NCBI GenBank assembly: GCA_949825065.1
Contig: OX463854.1
Span: 19,716,103-19,780,102, forward strand
Source: Odontocerum albicorne
Lineage: Eukaryota; Arthropoda; Insecta; Trichoptera; Odontoceridae
Length of the DNA: 64,000 nucleotides
Direction of reading: 5' to 3'
Shown here: piece after piece, positions 53,320 through 62,909 of the stretch
Numbering within the stretch: the first letter of the stretch is position 1
How the letters are laid out: each line of letters starts with the position of its first letter
Translations under genes and position numbers: made by a program
The notes under the pieces: model-generated
The model's input: the letters and a program-made list of their open reading frames with translations, nothing else
The model's database searches: none
Told to the model about the DNA's origin: nothing

Positions 53320-53378
53320 ACACGGGAATATCCGTATTTTCTGACATCTTTAAACACGGGAATATCCGTATTTTCTGA
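53320..53378. repeat. tandem duplication of AAACACGGGAATATCCGTAT
   Basis: AAACACGGGAATATCCGTAT followed by TTTCTGAC occurs twice, separated by ATCTTT. Each copy contains the palindrome CGGGAATATCCG with one mismatch. Confidence 0.8.
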
Positions 53379-53389
53379 CTTTATCATCA

Positions 53390-54590
53390 ATTTAGCTTTA
53401 ATCTACGATTTCATCAATCGATCTTAATCTTGTCTCCTTCCGTTTACAGTGTGAAGAAAGTGTACTCGTATAGTATCTCACGAATTAAAGACATTGGTAT
53501 ACTTGTTTGATAAACGTGGTATTATTCTAATTTTTTATAGCGCGAGCTTACTGTGTTTGCACATCTTAAACTTATATGTATGTGTACGAGTATTCTCAAT
53601 TGATGTAATCAGCTTATCATTGCTCACTGACTGGGAACACTCCGAATTCGAGTGAATAACAAAGAGTAGTTTCTTTGCTTTCTTATCGTAACATGTTTTC
53701 TAAGGGTAAATATATGTACGGGATATGGCGGATTTTATAATGCCTTTTACTCCGGGATTACTAACAATTCTGTGACAGTGCGTCAATGGCATATTATGTA
53801 TTTCCCAACTGATCAAATCAACTTATCATTTTCACTGCCTGGGAGCACCTAAATGTTGGTAAGTTACCATGAAGTAAAATATACCTTAATGATATACTAA
53901 TAGTCAGTGAAAGAATGAATGAGCATTGAACATTCAGAGCCTCACAGAAAACTGTCTCTCATTAGGCTCAAACACTTCATTTATTATTTATTTCAATAAT
54001 AACACTTACAGAACCTTGACAACTCACAATGAATAAAAATCAGCATCATTACACTTACCTAACTAACGGAAAATATACCAATATCAGTGCTTATTTCAAA
54101 CGTATTATAAACAAGCAATTGGGTAAGTTAAACACAAAGAAACATCTAATGATCAAAATACGCAGACACTTACTCCGACAACTTGAACACCACCCTCTTT
54201 AAAAGTTATAATAATAAACAATAATTGTTTTGTTTGTTGATCGTAAAAACAAAACAGTACAAGAAAAAATACACGATTTATAAGAAACAATTTAAATCAG
54301 GCGCTATCATATTTGAGATCATCTGGTACGACCCCTTCTCCCATCCTCTATCAGACATCATCATAGTGTAAAGAGAAGAAACCCAACCGGGGACATTACA
54401 GATGGTTTTCAGCCGACACCTTCATATTATACAAAATACAGTAAAAAACATAACTTAAAAGTATTTATTCAAATAATATTTAAGGCATACTATATATACT
54501 AATCAAATGTTAGAAAATGTTCATGCACACATACATTCACAGATTTAAATATACATACGCGCATTCTCATACACTGATATATATTAAGTT
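53390..54590. other. no gene recognised; repeat pair at 53533-53660 and 53770-53865
   Basis: The stretches containing AATCAGCTTATCATTGCTCA / CTGGGAAC and AATCAACTTATCATTTTCAC / CTGGGAGC are copies of each other and of 45905-46015. Unclassified. Confidence 0.45.
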
Positions 54591-54593
54591 GCA

Positions 54594-55115
54594 AAACATA
54601 CAAGCATACATAATTTGGTAGCATATTAAAACATACAAGCATATATAAATTGGTAGCATATTAAAACATACAAGCATACATAAATTGGTAGCATATTAAA
54701 ACATACAAGTATATATAAATTGGTAGCATATTAAAACATGCAAGCATACATAAATTGATAGCATATTAAAACATACAAGCATACATAAATTGGTAGCATA
54801 TTAAACCATACAAGAATACATAATTTGGTAGCATATTAAAACATACAAGCATACATAAATTGGTAGCATATTAAAACATGCAGGCATACATAAATTGGTA
54901 GCATATTAAAACATGCAAGCATACATAAGTTGGTAGCATATTAAAACATGCAAGCATACATAAATTGGTAGCATATTAAAACATGCAAGCATACATAAAT
55001 TGGTAGCATATTAAAATATGCAAGCATACATAAGTTGGTAGCATATTAAAACATGCAAGCATACATAAATTGGTAGCATATTAAAACATACAAGCATACA
55101 TAAATTGGCAGCATA
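54594..55115. repeat. 35-bp tandem repeat, about 15 copies
   Basis: The unit reads ACATACAAGCATACATAAAT, TGGTAGCATATTAAA. Variants (ACATGCAAGC, ATATATAAAT, CATAAGTTGG) are scattered, with CATGC-type units concentrated between 54730 and 55060. Confidence 0.95.
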
Positions 55116-55119
55116 TTAA

Positions 55120-55445
55120 AAAACAGAAAAAAAATAAACTACTTATTTTGATATTAAAAAGACAATAAATAAAAAACAGCAACGCACAAAACAGACAGGC
55201 ATTGAAATATAGATGGAAATAATAAAACAATTATTTATTCTCATTAATTATTTCATTATCATCATGTAGGTTCCTTCAGAAACATAGGGATGAATAAAAT
55301 GCTTCCATCCAATCCATCGCCTGGTACGTAGTAAGGTTCAACAATTTCCGGAAATAAATATGTAAATAGGAGACTTTTTTTCTAATTGCGTCACCCTTAA
55401 GTTTTATGCATTTTTAAAACAATTTATTTATTTTTCAATATTCAA
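55120..55445. other. no gene recognised
   Basis: AT-rich; nothing identified. Confidence 0.4.
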
Positions 55446-55451
55446 TACTAC

Positions 55452-55682
55452 TGAAAATAAATTCGGAAGTCTGTACAGTGAGTGATTCTACTGGTCTGCC
55501 TGGACGACGGTCATCTTCAATAGATTGTTGGCCTAAGCGAGACTGTTTAGCCCAATATTTAATTTTTTAATAAAGCGGATAAGATTCTATGTAAAAAGCA
55601 TCTAATCGTCGTTTAATTTCTGCGAGGCTTTTCCCTTCGTTTGAAAGAAACTTGATAACCGCGCGATATTGAATTTTAAAAT
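55452..55682 (-). pseudogene. mariner-type transposase N-terminal fragment, copy 1
   Basis: The minus strand reads F-K-I-Q-Y-R-A-V-I-K-F-L-S-N-E-G-K-S-L-A, E-I-K-R-R-L-D, Y-P-L-Y, a stop, K-I-K-Y-W-A-K, S-I-E-D-D-R-R-P-G-R-P-V-E-S. This is the N-terminal helix-turn-helix of a mariner/SETMAR-type transposase (R-x-V-I-K-F-L-x-x-x-G-K-S ... S-x-E-D-D-x-R-x-G-R-P). The catalytic domain is absent. The longer minus-strand frame upstream (to 55958) is not homologous to a transposase as far as I can see. Confidence 0.68.
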
Positions 55683-55984
55683 ATTATGAAACAATATATT
55701 TTCTATCGGCTCTATTTGAGTTACTTTAAAGGGTGAAGGTATTAAATTGTAACTGATACATCGCCTAGGCATGGCTAGCGGGGTATCTGACCATAAACAC
55801 TTTAACTTGGTCAGACCGATTTTCTTAACCTTACTACGTACTTCAAAGCAGTGGCTGAACCAATTCTGAGGTGATCTATGGGCAATGTAATTATTTCTAG
55901 GGATCGAGGGGATTAAACCAACATCCCACAGCTCTGGGTGAAACTCTAAAGACGACATACCCTGGAATCTTATTGGAGTTTTTC

Positions 55985-56195
55985 AAATGTTATTGCTATC
56001 AAACTTTAATAAAGTATTCATTTTGCTTGTTTATTCTATCAAACATCAGTGACGTATTTATTTTGCTTGTTTAACCCATCAAACTTCAATAGTGTTACAT
56101 TTAACTCTTTTATCCTATGAAACTTCAATAACAAATTAATTTTACTTGTCTATCCCATCAAACTTCAATAGTGTATTAATTTAGCTTATCCAGGA
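55985..56195. repeat. degenerate tandem repeat, about 43-bp unit, 5 copies
   Basis: ATCAAACTTCAATAGTGTAT, TAATTTTGCTTGTTTATCCC recurs about five times with substitutions. Confidence 0.75.
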
Positions 56196-56199
56196 GATT

Positions 56200-56835
56200 G
56201 CTCACAAAGGACATTAAATAAAATAATTTTCAAATAAAGTAGGTTTTTTTATTTCGAGTTTGAATGTCATGATTATTTGAAACGTTGAATCCAAATTTAT
56301 ACTTTTAATGGACTACATCGAGTGTTTTCAACACATACAACTTAAATGTTTTGAAAATAGTTTTATTGCTAAAAGCGACAACGTTTTGCTTTTACATGAA
56401 AATAGAGGGGTTATATGAAAACGACATTATATATTTTAAATCGTTTTAACAAGGCACGTTAAATAAAATCCGTAAATGTAATCCAGAATCCGATTTAAAA
56501 ACTCCGAATTTTGAAACAAAATAATGTGCCTCCTCCGTGGACTTGTAGGAAAATGCCAATCTTCTGATTCTGGGGTTATGTATTCGATTACTGTTTGAAC
56601 CCAATTTATTTTAACTTGAACATCGTTTTAATTGGTGGCAAGATATTTCCACATGGAAATAAGACCGCAAAATTTTGCTATATATAGTATATTTTAATTT
56701 TTATTTCAGCACATATTCGAACTCTTGAGAAAAGTTTATATGGTTTTGTTTAATAGGCAATCTACTCATGCCTAGTATTAAACTTCAGCGGGTTCCTATC
56801 GGTGGGCCAAGATAACGTTTCGATTGAAGCTTTGA
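56200..56835. other. no gene recognised
   Basis: AT-rich; nothing identified. Confidence 0.4.
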
Positions 56836-56839
56836 AGAT

Positions 56840-57085
56840 ATTTTTTTGTGATTATTTTTGGTTTGCATAGAGGCACCTTATTTAAAGGTGCCTCTATGAA
56901 GTTTAGGCACTTTAGTTAAAGCAGGATGAAGTTATCTGGTGTAACGGGCAAGAATTTTTAAAATTGTCTCTTACAGAGGGCTCGCCGCCATTGTGCATAA
57001 AAAAGTAAATTTTCTCCGTATCGGGAGAAAATTACAAACCTGGTAATAAAGATTATATTTCCATGACATAAATTGTTTTTAAGAA
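56840..57085 (+). repeat. interspersed repeat R2, copy 1, with 14-bp hairpin
   Basis: GTTAAAGCAGGATGAAGTTA, TCTGGTGTAACGG, GAGAAAATTACAAACCTGGT and ATGACATAAATTGTT match, in order, 61870-62075. The hairpin CATAGAGGCACCTT / AAGGTGCCTCTATG (56866-56898) opens it. Unclassified, non-coding. Confidence 0.55.
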
Positions 57086-57204
57086 TCTTCAAAGCTCCAA
57101 TGAAAACGTTCACTAGTCCTCCGATCGGCACCCCGCCGCTTTATTGAAAAACGTTTATTGTATATATGGTATCCTTTAATTTGTACATTAATAACGCATA
57201 TGAC

Positions 57205-57356
57205 AAGGATCATCTTCAATCGATTCTTTGGCCAAGTAAAATTGTTTATCCCAATCTTTCACTGTGGAATATGACGAAGAAAATTTAATTTCTGCCGGTG
57301 TTTTCCCTTCTTCTGAAAGACACTTAATAACTGCGTGATATTCGGTTTAAACATTT
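57205..57356 (-). pseudogene. mariner-type transposase N-terminal fragment, copy 2
   Basis: The minus strand reads M-F-K-P-N-I-T-Q-L-L-S-V-F-Q-K-K-G-K-T, P-A-E-I-K-F, S-Y-S-T-V-K-D-W-D-K-Q-F and K-E-S-I-E-D-D-P. It is the same domain as 55452-55682 and shares flanking non-coding sequence to its right (ATACATCG-type; about 55750 and 57445). Catalytic domain absent. Confidence 0.65.
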
Positions 57357-57549
57357 CAGAATATAACGAAAGTACACGTCTTTTATCGGTTCTAATTGAT
57401 GTACTACTGAAGGTAGATGTACCATATGATCAAATTTTAACTGTTACATCGCCTGATTATACATCGGGCGGGGTAGGCGTGGTATTTGTATATACTCGCT
57501 CTTACTTGTTTAGGCAGGACATTTTCGGACCTTAGTGGTATTTATTTAT

Positions 57550-57615
57550 TTATTTTATTGTAGCGTACAATATGGTGGTTTTACTGACATATGGTGATCT
57601 CTTTTAATCAACCAT
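57550..57615 (-). mobile_element. SINE 3' tail fragment
   Basis: On the minus strand: TGGTTGATTAAAAGAGATCA, CCATATGTCAGTAAAACCAC and CATATTGTACGC, the SINE body end. A head-like CGGAGG/TGACTGTG remnant lies near 57875-57892. Confidence 0.5.
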
Positions 57616-57884
57616 ACAATTATTTCATAAAGTTTTAAGGTAAAGGTAGAGGATTTATGTATAAAAAAAAGCTGGATTTGAAACATACAAAATTTACCGA
57701 CAACTTTCGTGAAGAGGATAATGGGGTTCGAAAAAATGCAGCGTTCCTCTTTAGACAACTGAGGAGCTGGTGATAAATACCCAAGGCCTGACTTCACGCG
57801 CTTCAAAAAGGAGACGAGGCGATCTCTGGGGGAACCTCAGATATTAATCAACTGGAGATGCACGAGGATAGAAAGAGACACAGT

Positions 57885-58290
57885 CACGGAGGTTAAACGC
57901 CTCGCTCGTTAATCCTGTAAAACCGCAAACTATCATATAATAAGTTGTCGTAAAACCGCAAACTATCATATAGGAAGTTGTCGTCCTTTTTCGAACGTCG
58001 TAAACCCTTCATCGTTGAACATTCAAAGCTCTTCTCAGTATCTGCATGAAAATTCAAATTTCTTTCTGAACATGGACTGTCCCTCCGATCTGGTGACAGC
58101 AGAATCCTTTTTATACGGGTACCATCGCATGGCACATCATTCTACACAAATATTTTTTGCGGTTCCCTCAGCTTGACTTTGGAACGATCTTCTTAGCTCA
58201 ATCAGGAGGGCTCTATCCTTATCGATATTTAATAATAAACTAATGAAGTATTATATATCTCAAATAATTCCTCTTCCGTAACTCTTACAA
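57885..58290 (+). pseudogene. non-LTR retrotransposon RT C-terminus (Jockey/CR1/L2-like)
   Basis: Across frames the plus strand reads K-L-S-S-F-F-E-R-R-K-P-F, L-S-E-H-G-L-S-L-R-S-G-D-S-R, F-I-R-V-P-S-H-G-T-S-F-Y-T, F-F-A-V-P-S-A, then W-N-D-L-L-S-S-I-R-R-A-L-S-L-S-I-F-N-N-K-L. The last is the characteristic W-N-x-L-P-x-x-I-R-x-A-x-S-L-x-x-F-K-x-x-L ending. A 39-bp duplication (AAACCGCAAACTATCATATA) lies at 57918-57985. Confidence 0.65.
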
Positions 58291-58294
58291 TTCC

Positions 58295-58650
58295 CATACG
58301 AATCTCTTTCTTCCTTGAGATTTATCTTTTATTTCAATTTTAATTGGTCATTTTTAAACATTCTTTTCATACAGTGTGTTTAAAACACGGTCAAAAGTAA
58401 TAAAAAACAAAAGCTAGTTAATTGAAAAAAAATGCTTTAAAGTAATAAATTCACCAGTATTTGCAGAAAGCGTTAAATTTATGTACAAATATAACTATGT
58501 ACACACAAAAAAAGGTAAAATAAATAAAAGTGTTGACTACATCTCAATTAATATATTTCAACCCTTTAAACAAGTTTATCATATTTTAAATATAAAAATC
58601 AATATAGGTGAGTGGTTAATGAGAAAATCATTGACCTTCATTAACACATG
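58295..58650. other. no gene recognised
   Basis: AT-rich; nothing identified. Confidence 0.4.
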
Positions 58651-58657
58651 TGTATTA

Positions 58658-59978
58658 TTGGTTGTTAACATAAGTTGTGTCCGTTTTTTTTCCAAATGAA
58701 GAGGACACAACAAAAAATAATTACAATAAATTAGTCAATAATGTTTATTTTACAACAAATTAGTCAATAGTGTATTCTCCTTCATTATTTACAACTTCTT
58801 GCCAATGTTCTACAAGTTTTTCAATGCCTGTGCGATAAAAACCATCCGGTCTTGACCCGAGAAATTCGTCCAACCATGTCCGCAATTCGACGTCATTATT
58901 GAAGGAAACGCCGCGCAAATTGTTCGAAAGAGACCGGAAAAAATGGAAATTCGACGGCGCGAGGTCTGGAGAATATGGAGGGTGTGGCAGGACTACCCAA
59001 CCGAGCGTTTGAATGGCATTTTTCGTAATGTTGGCGATATGAGGGCGGGCGTTATCGTGTTGCAGAATAACGCCATATTGCCGATCCGACCTTTTTTGTT
59101 GAATTGCAGTGTTGAGCCGTTGCATTTGCAGAATGTATAGCTCTGCGTTGATTGTCTGATTGCGTTCAAGTATCTCGTAGGGGATGACGCCTTGCCAATC
59201 CCACCAGATGCAAATCATCGTCTTGTGCGGATGTAAACCTTGTTTCGCTCTGGGCGTGCTTGTTGGCCATAACTCACCTATTCTTTCCATTGCTTCATAT
59301 TCACCAGTAATGATGCTTCATCACCAGTAATAATGCGGTAAAGGAACCTTTGGTTGTGGCCATGCGTGGCTCGATGATGCGCGAGCAAACCAACAGAAAT
59401 TGTCGAACGTTGATTTTTGTTGTTTTCACTCAAAACATGTGGAACCCAAGTGCCGAACTTCTGGACTTTTTCCATTGATTTAAGATAGCGGTGTACAGTC
59501 ATGTGACTACAATTCATCTGCTCAGCCAACTCTACGGTGGTTTGAAGTTTGAAGGCTTCATGAATAATATGGTTTAAGCGGTCCTCATCGAAGCCCACTG
59601 ATCCTCCGGAACGCTCCATGTATTTCAGGTCGAAATTACCGTCTTTGTAACGCAAAAACCATCGACAAGCTGTCCTTTCATTTATAGCATCTTCACCGTA
59701 CACTTTGCAAATATCGCGAGCAGCTTTGGCACCTTTGTTCCCTCGATTGAACGCGAACAAAAGGAGGTGTCGAAAATGCTCACTTTCGTCTACTTGACAT
59801 TCCATTTTAAAGGCTTGTAATCAAATAAAATAATATATGTAACGTAAAAGCAAACACAATAGCTTGTAGAGCAGAACATTTTCTTTCGAAAGACGTATAA
59901 CATTTATCATTTTGTTTTACTTTTGGTGCTCATTTTAAAATTTGGAAAAAAACGGACACAACTTATGTTAACACCTAA
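58658..59978 (-). mobile_element. mariner element, complete length (1,321 bp), coding region broken
   Basis: The left end reads TTGGTTGTTAACATAAGTTG; the right end read inward reads TTAGGTGTTAACATAAGTTG, then TGTCCG on both. TA flanks are at 58656-58657 and 59979-59980. A fold-back relative of the same family is at 60908-61730. Confidence 0.92.
58760..59805 (-). pseudogene. mariner transposase, frameshifted, third catalytic D changed to N
   Basis: Starts M-E-C-Q-V-D-E-S-E-H-F-R-H at 59805. N-terminal and second helix-turn-helix motifs are readable (A-C-R-W-F-L-R-Y-K-D-G-N-F; E-L-A-E-Q-M-N-C-S-H-M-T-V-H-R-Y-L), then W-V-P-H-V-L. At Y-R-I-I-T-G-D-E the frame is disturbed by a roughly 22-bp imperfect tandem duplication (two copies of ATTACTGGTGA, about 59300-59345), a TAG near 59278 and a further frameshift. 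The second frame (59290 to 58760) carries H-D-N-A-R-P-H and Y-S-P-D-L-A-P-S-N-F-H-F-F. The family expects D at that N, so even a frame-corrected protein would lack the triad. Confidence 0.9.
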
Positions 59979-59989
59979 TATATTTTCCC

Positions 59990-60755
59990 TGCAATGGTCT
60001 TGAACGCTACTCCCGCAATTTATTTACAGTCATGTTATCCATAATTCTGGCGTTTGTTAAAAATTAATTACTGATTTACGTAAGAATATTCGTTTAACGA
60101 AAAGAGTCACGTAACAAAAGATAACAAACTAAAAAGGTTAGAGATTAATTGCACGTTTTTAGCCAACTCAATCATGTTAATAACCCGTAATATATACATA
60201 ATATATATTATAACTGTAAAAGAACTACGCAGATAAGCTGAAAATTAAGTATCTTGCATAAATGAATATAAAGTAACGAAATCAAATCAATATGGCCCAG
60301 AGTGATTTTAAGTATTAATTCGAATGTTAAATATTGTATAATATTTCTAAAAATGAGTATCAAAGTTGAGGAAATCAATCTCATGACCACGATTTTTCAT
60401 AATTATTTTTCCACTTGAAGAATACATCCCTTTTTAGTAATTCTCGATGGTTTGAAAGTTCAAAGAAATACCAAAAATCACTTAGATTCCTCGCTAATTA
60501 TTAGTTTGGAGAGGATATTGAAAAGATTTAACTCAAATGGTAAAGCATTAATTATTTCCTAATTTAACTTAAATACCATTTTTTTAAATCGGATTTTTTT
60601 TTCAATACCTCAACGTTTCTGTATAAAAATTGAAATATCCGAGAACTATTATATTAAGTTACAAAATTAACCAGCAGACAATTTTTAATCAATTATTGCA
60701 ATTTTATTTCTGCGTTTGTTGAAAAAGGTTAACTCAAAATTCAAGACAAAGTAAG
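59990..60755. other. no gene recognised
   Basis: AT-rich; nothing identified. Confidence 0.4.
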
Positions 60756-60763
60756 ATCAGACG

Positions 60764-60895
60764 ACCTCCGTAGTCTAATTGGTAAGACCTAAGCTTTCAA
60801 TCGAGGGTTATGGGCTCAATTCTCGTTGGTACCCATTTTTTAACGGGCTCTACTAATTTTCAACTGAGGTCTCTCTAACGACATTATAACCGGTT
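60764..60895 (+). mobile_element. tRNA-derived SINE, 5' part
   Basis: GACCTCCGTAGTCTAATTGG (A box), TATGGGCTCAATTCTCGTTG (B-box region), GGTACC, then AACTGAGGTCTCTCTAACGA. It is cut near 60900 where the mariner derivative starts. Confidence 0.72.
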
Positions 60896-60907
60896 AAAAG
60901 GTATGCA

Positions 60908-61730
60908 TTGGGTGTTAACATAAGTTGTGGCCGTTTTTTTTTCAAATGAAGAGAACAAGATGAGTTTTTCTAATTTAAAAATGAGCACCAAAAGTAAAAC
61001 AAAATGATAAAGGTTATACGTCATTCGAAAGAAAATTTTCTGTTCTACAAGATGTTGTGTTTGCTTTTACGTTACATATATTATTTTATTTGATTACAAG
61101 CCTTCAAAATGGCATGTCAAGTAGGCGAAAGTGAGAATTTTCGACGCCTCATTCTATTCGCGTTCAATCGAGGGAATAAAGCTGCCAAAGCTGTTCGCGA
61201 TATTTGCTAAGTGTACGGTGAATATGATATGAATTAAAGGACAGCTCATGGATGATTTTTGCGTTTCAAAGACGGTAATTTCGACCTGAAAGACATGGAG
61301 CGTTCCGGACGACCAGTGGACTTCGATGAGGACCGCTAAAACCATATTATTCATGAAGATCCCCTTCAAACCACCGTAGAATTGGCTGAACAGATGAATT
61401 GTAGTCACATTACTGTATACCGCTATCTTAAATCAATGGAAAAAGTCCAGAAGTTCGCGCTTGGGTTCGCTTGGGTTGGCAGCTTTATTCCCTCGATTGA
61501 ACGCGAACAGAAGGAGGTGTTGAAAATGCTCACTTGCGTCTACTTGACATTCCATTTTGAAGGCTTGTAATCAAATAAAATAATATATGTAACGTAAAAG
61601 CAAACACAATATCTTGTAGATCAGAAAATTTTCTTTCGAACGACGTATAACCGTTACCATTTTGTTTTACTTTTGGTGCTCATTTTTAAATTGAAAAAAA
61701 AAAACGGACACACCTTATGTTAACACCTAA
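60908..61730 (+). mobile_element. fold-back mariner derivative (inverted 5' ends), 823 bp
   Basis: The left end reads TTGGGTGTTAACATAAGTTG; the right end read inward reads TTAGGTGTTAACATAAGGTG. The outer right flank is TA (61731-61732); the left flank is CA, a likely decayed TA. From the left: 5' UTR, a decayed start M-A-C-Q-V-G-E-S-E-N-F-R-R at 61108, the helix-turn-helix with several stops to K-S-M-E-K-V-Q-K near 61450. From about 61478 the sequence is the element's own 5' end inverted (ATTCCCTCGATTGAACGCGA, CTTGACATTCCATTTTGAAG). Arms are about 250-275 bp and highly similar. No catalytic domain. Confidence 0.88.
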
Positions 61731-61814
61731 TATTTAATGAAAGCGTAATACAAGGAAACAAATATGACGTTTTCATTTGAGCTTTGAAAATCCTTTTTTC
61801 ATGTTAGGTAGTTG

Positions 61815-62080
61815 ATTTTTGTTTTTATAGAGGCATCGCCTGTGTCTCACTGAATGGTGTAATTGTTAAAGCAGGAAGAAATGATCTGGTGCGATTCAAG
61901 GATTTTTCAAGTTTTTATGGAGAGGCTGTTTTTCCCGCCGAGTGCGTTCGCCGTCATTTCATAAACGTAAACTCGTATACTCATTCCATAACCCGTAAAC
62001 TCACTCCGTAATGGAGAAAAAGTGCAAACCTGACAATGAGGATCATAATTGGATGTCATAAATTATTATTAAATAAAAAG
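61815..62080 (+). repeat. interspersed repeat R2, copy 2
   Basis: Matches 56840-57085 in order: ATAGAGGCATCG, GTTAAAGCAGGAAGAAATGA, TCTGGTG, GAGAAAAAGTGCAAACCTG and ATGTCATAAATTATT. Unclassified. Confidence 0.55.
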
Positions 62081-62084
62081 AAAA

Positions 62085-62385
62085 TAACTACTGAGAACAC
62101 AGTTACAAACATGAAATTACTGTTTTGCCACCAAATCGCTGATCGAAAGCGTCCGATAATTGTTTTTTTTTTTAATTAATGGTATCTAATTTTTTGAGGT
62201 TCTTCATAATGTTGATGAATACTGAGGTATACTAATCTTTTGTGAATATTTTAAGAAGGTATTAACAGTACCTTAAGTAATATTTCATTAGTATATTCAT
62301 TAATATTTCAGTAATATTTCAATATAAACCACGATAATGTGGAGTTATTTCCACATTAGTAAATAAATGTTAATTTTTTATGTTG
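62085..62385. other. no gene recognised
   Basis: AT-rich with short repeats of TATTTCATTAGTA/TATTTCAGTAATA near 62280-62325. Confidence 0.4.
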
Positions 62386-62389
62386 TCTA

Positions 62390-62530
62390 TAGTTAAGGCA
62401 TTAACGTTGTGGAGGTTTAAAGACATTGCAATTTATTTTTAACAAACACTGTTTATTCCACTTTTTTATGACGGTATAACCCTACCGGTTTCAAGGCTTT
62501 CACCTCATCTTCAGGGGAGCACAAACGAGA
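62390..62530. repeat. interspersed repeat R1, copy C
   Basis: TATAGTTAAGGCATTAACGT, TGGAGGTTTAAAGACATTG, AACACTGTTTATTCCAC, ACGGTATAACCCTACCGG, TTTCAAGGCTTTCACCTCAT and CAGGGGAGCACAAAC. This is the cleanest single-arm copy. Confidence 0.7.
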
Positions 62531-62564
62531 CTAAATGCTGTTCGAACTGGCACCGATATAGACA

Positions 62565-62886
62565 TGTAGGTAGCGGTTACTATGTACAGCTGGTTCCGTC
62601 GATAGGTAGGTAACAAAACACAATTAAATCACCATTAAAGTTTTATTCGAGGATGCACGTTATTTACACAACAGTCACAAAGTCAATTTACAATAAGATA
62701 ATGTACACTATAGATTAAAGTTAATTATCTGTTCAATTCGTAACGTAAGAGTTTACGGTAGAGAAGCGCGGGGAATACATCGAAGAATACGCGTGCATTC
62801 GCCGTCGGATAGTAACTCGACTGCCGGGGGGAGCCGTCCGCTGCACCGAGCGGAAGCGAGTAGCGAGTTGCAGGCATACCACCACA
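62565..62886 (-). mobile_element. probable 3' LTR of the Ty3/gypsy element
   Basis: Read on the minus strand the segment could run TGTGGTGGTATGCC (from 62886) to CCGCTACCTACA (62565), TG...CA, about 322 bp. It contains AATAAA (within CGAATAAAACTTTAATGG), and a purine-rich GCGAGGGAGTA precedes it as a polypurine tract candidate. The 5' LTR lies beyond the window, so the limits cannot be confirmed. No target duplication could be checked. Confidence 0.55.
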
Positions 62887-62909
62887 GTACTCCCTCGCTG
62901 AGATCGTTA

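Noticed and set aside
55602..55958. 118-codon minus-strand frame as a host gene
   Set aside because: Its end overlaps a mariner-type helix-turn-helix fragment in another frame, and the rest matches no protein I know.
60764..60850. Possible tRNA gene (A and B boxes present)
   Set aside because: No cloverleaf could be drawn by eye, and the same head occurs with a SINE body at many positions.
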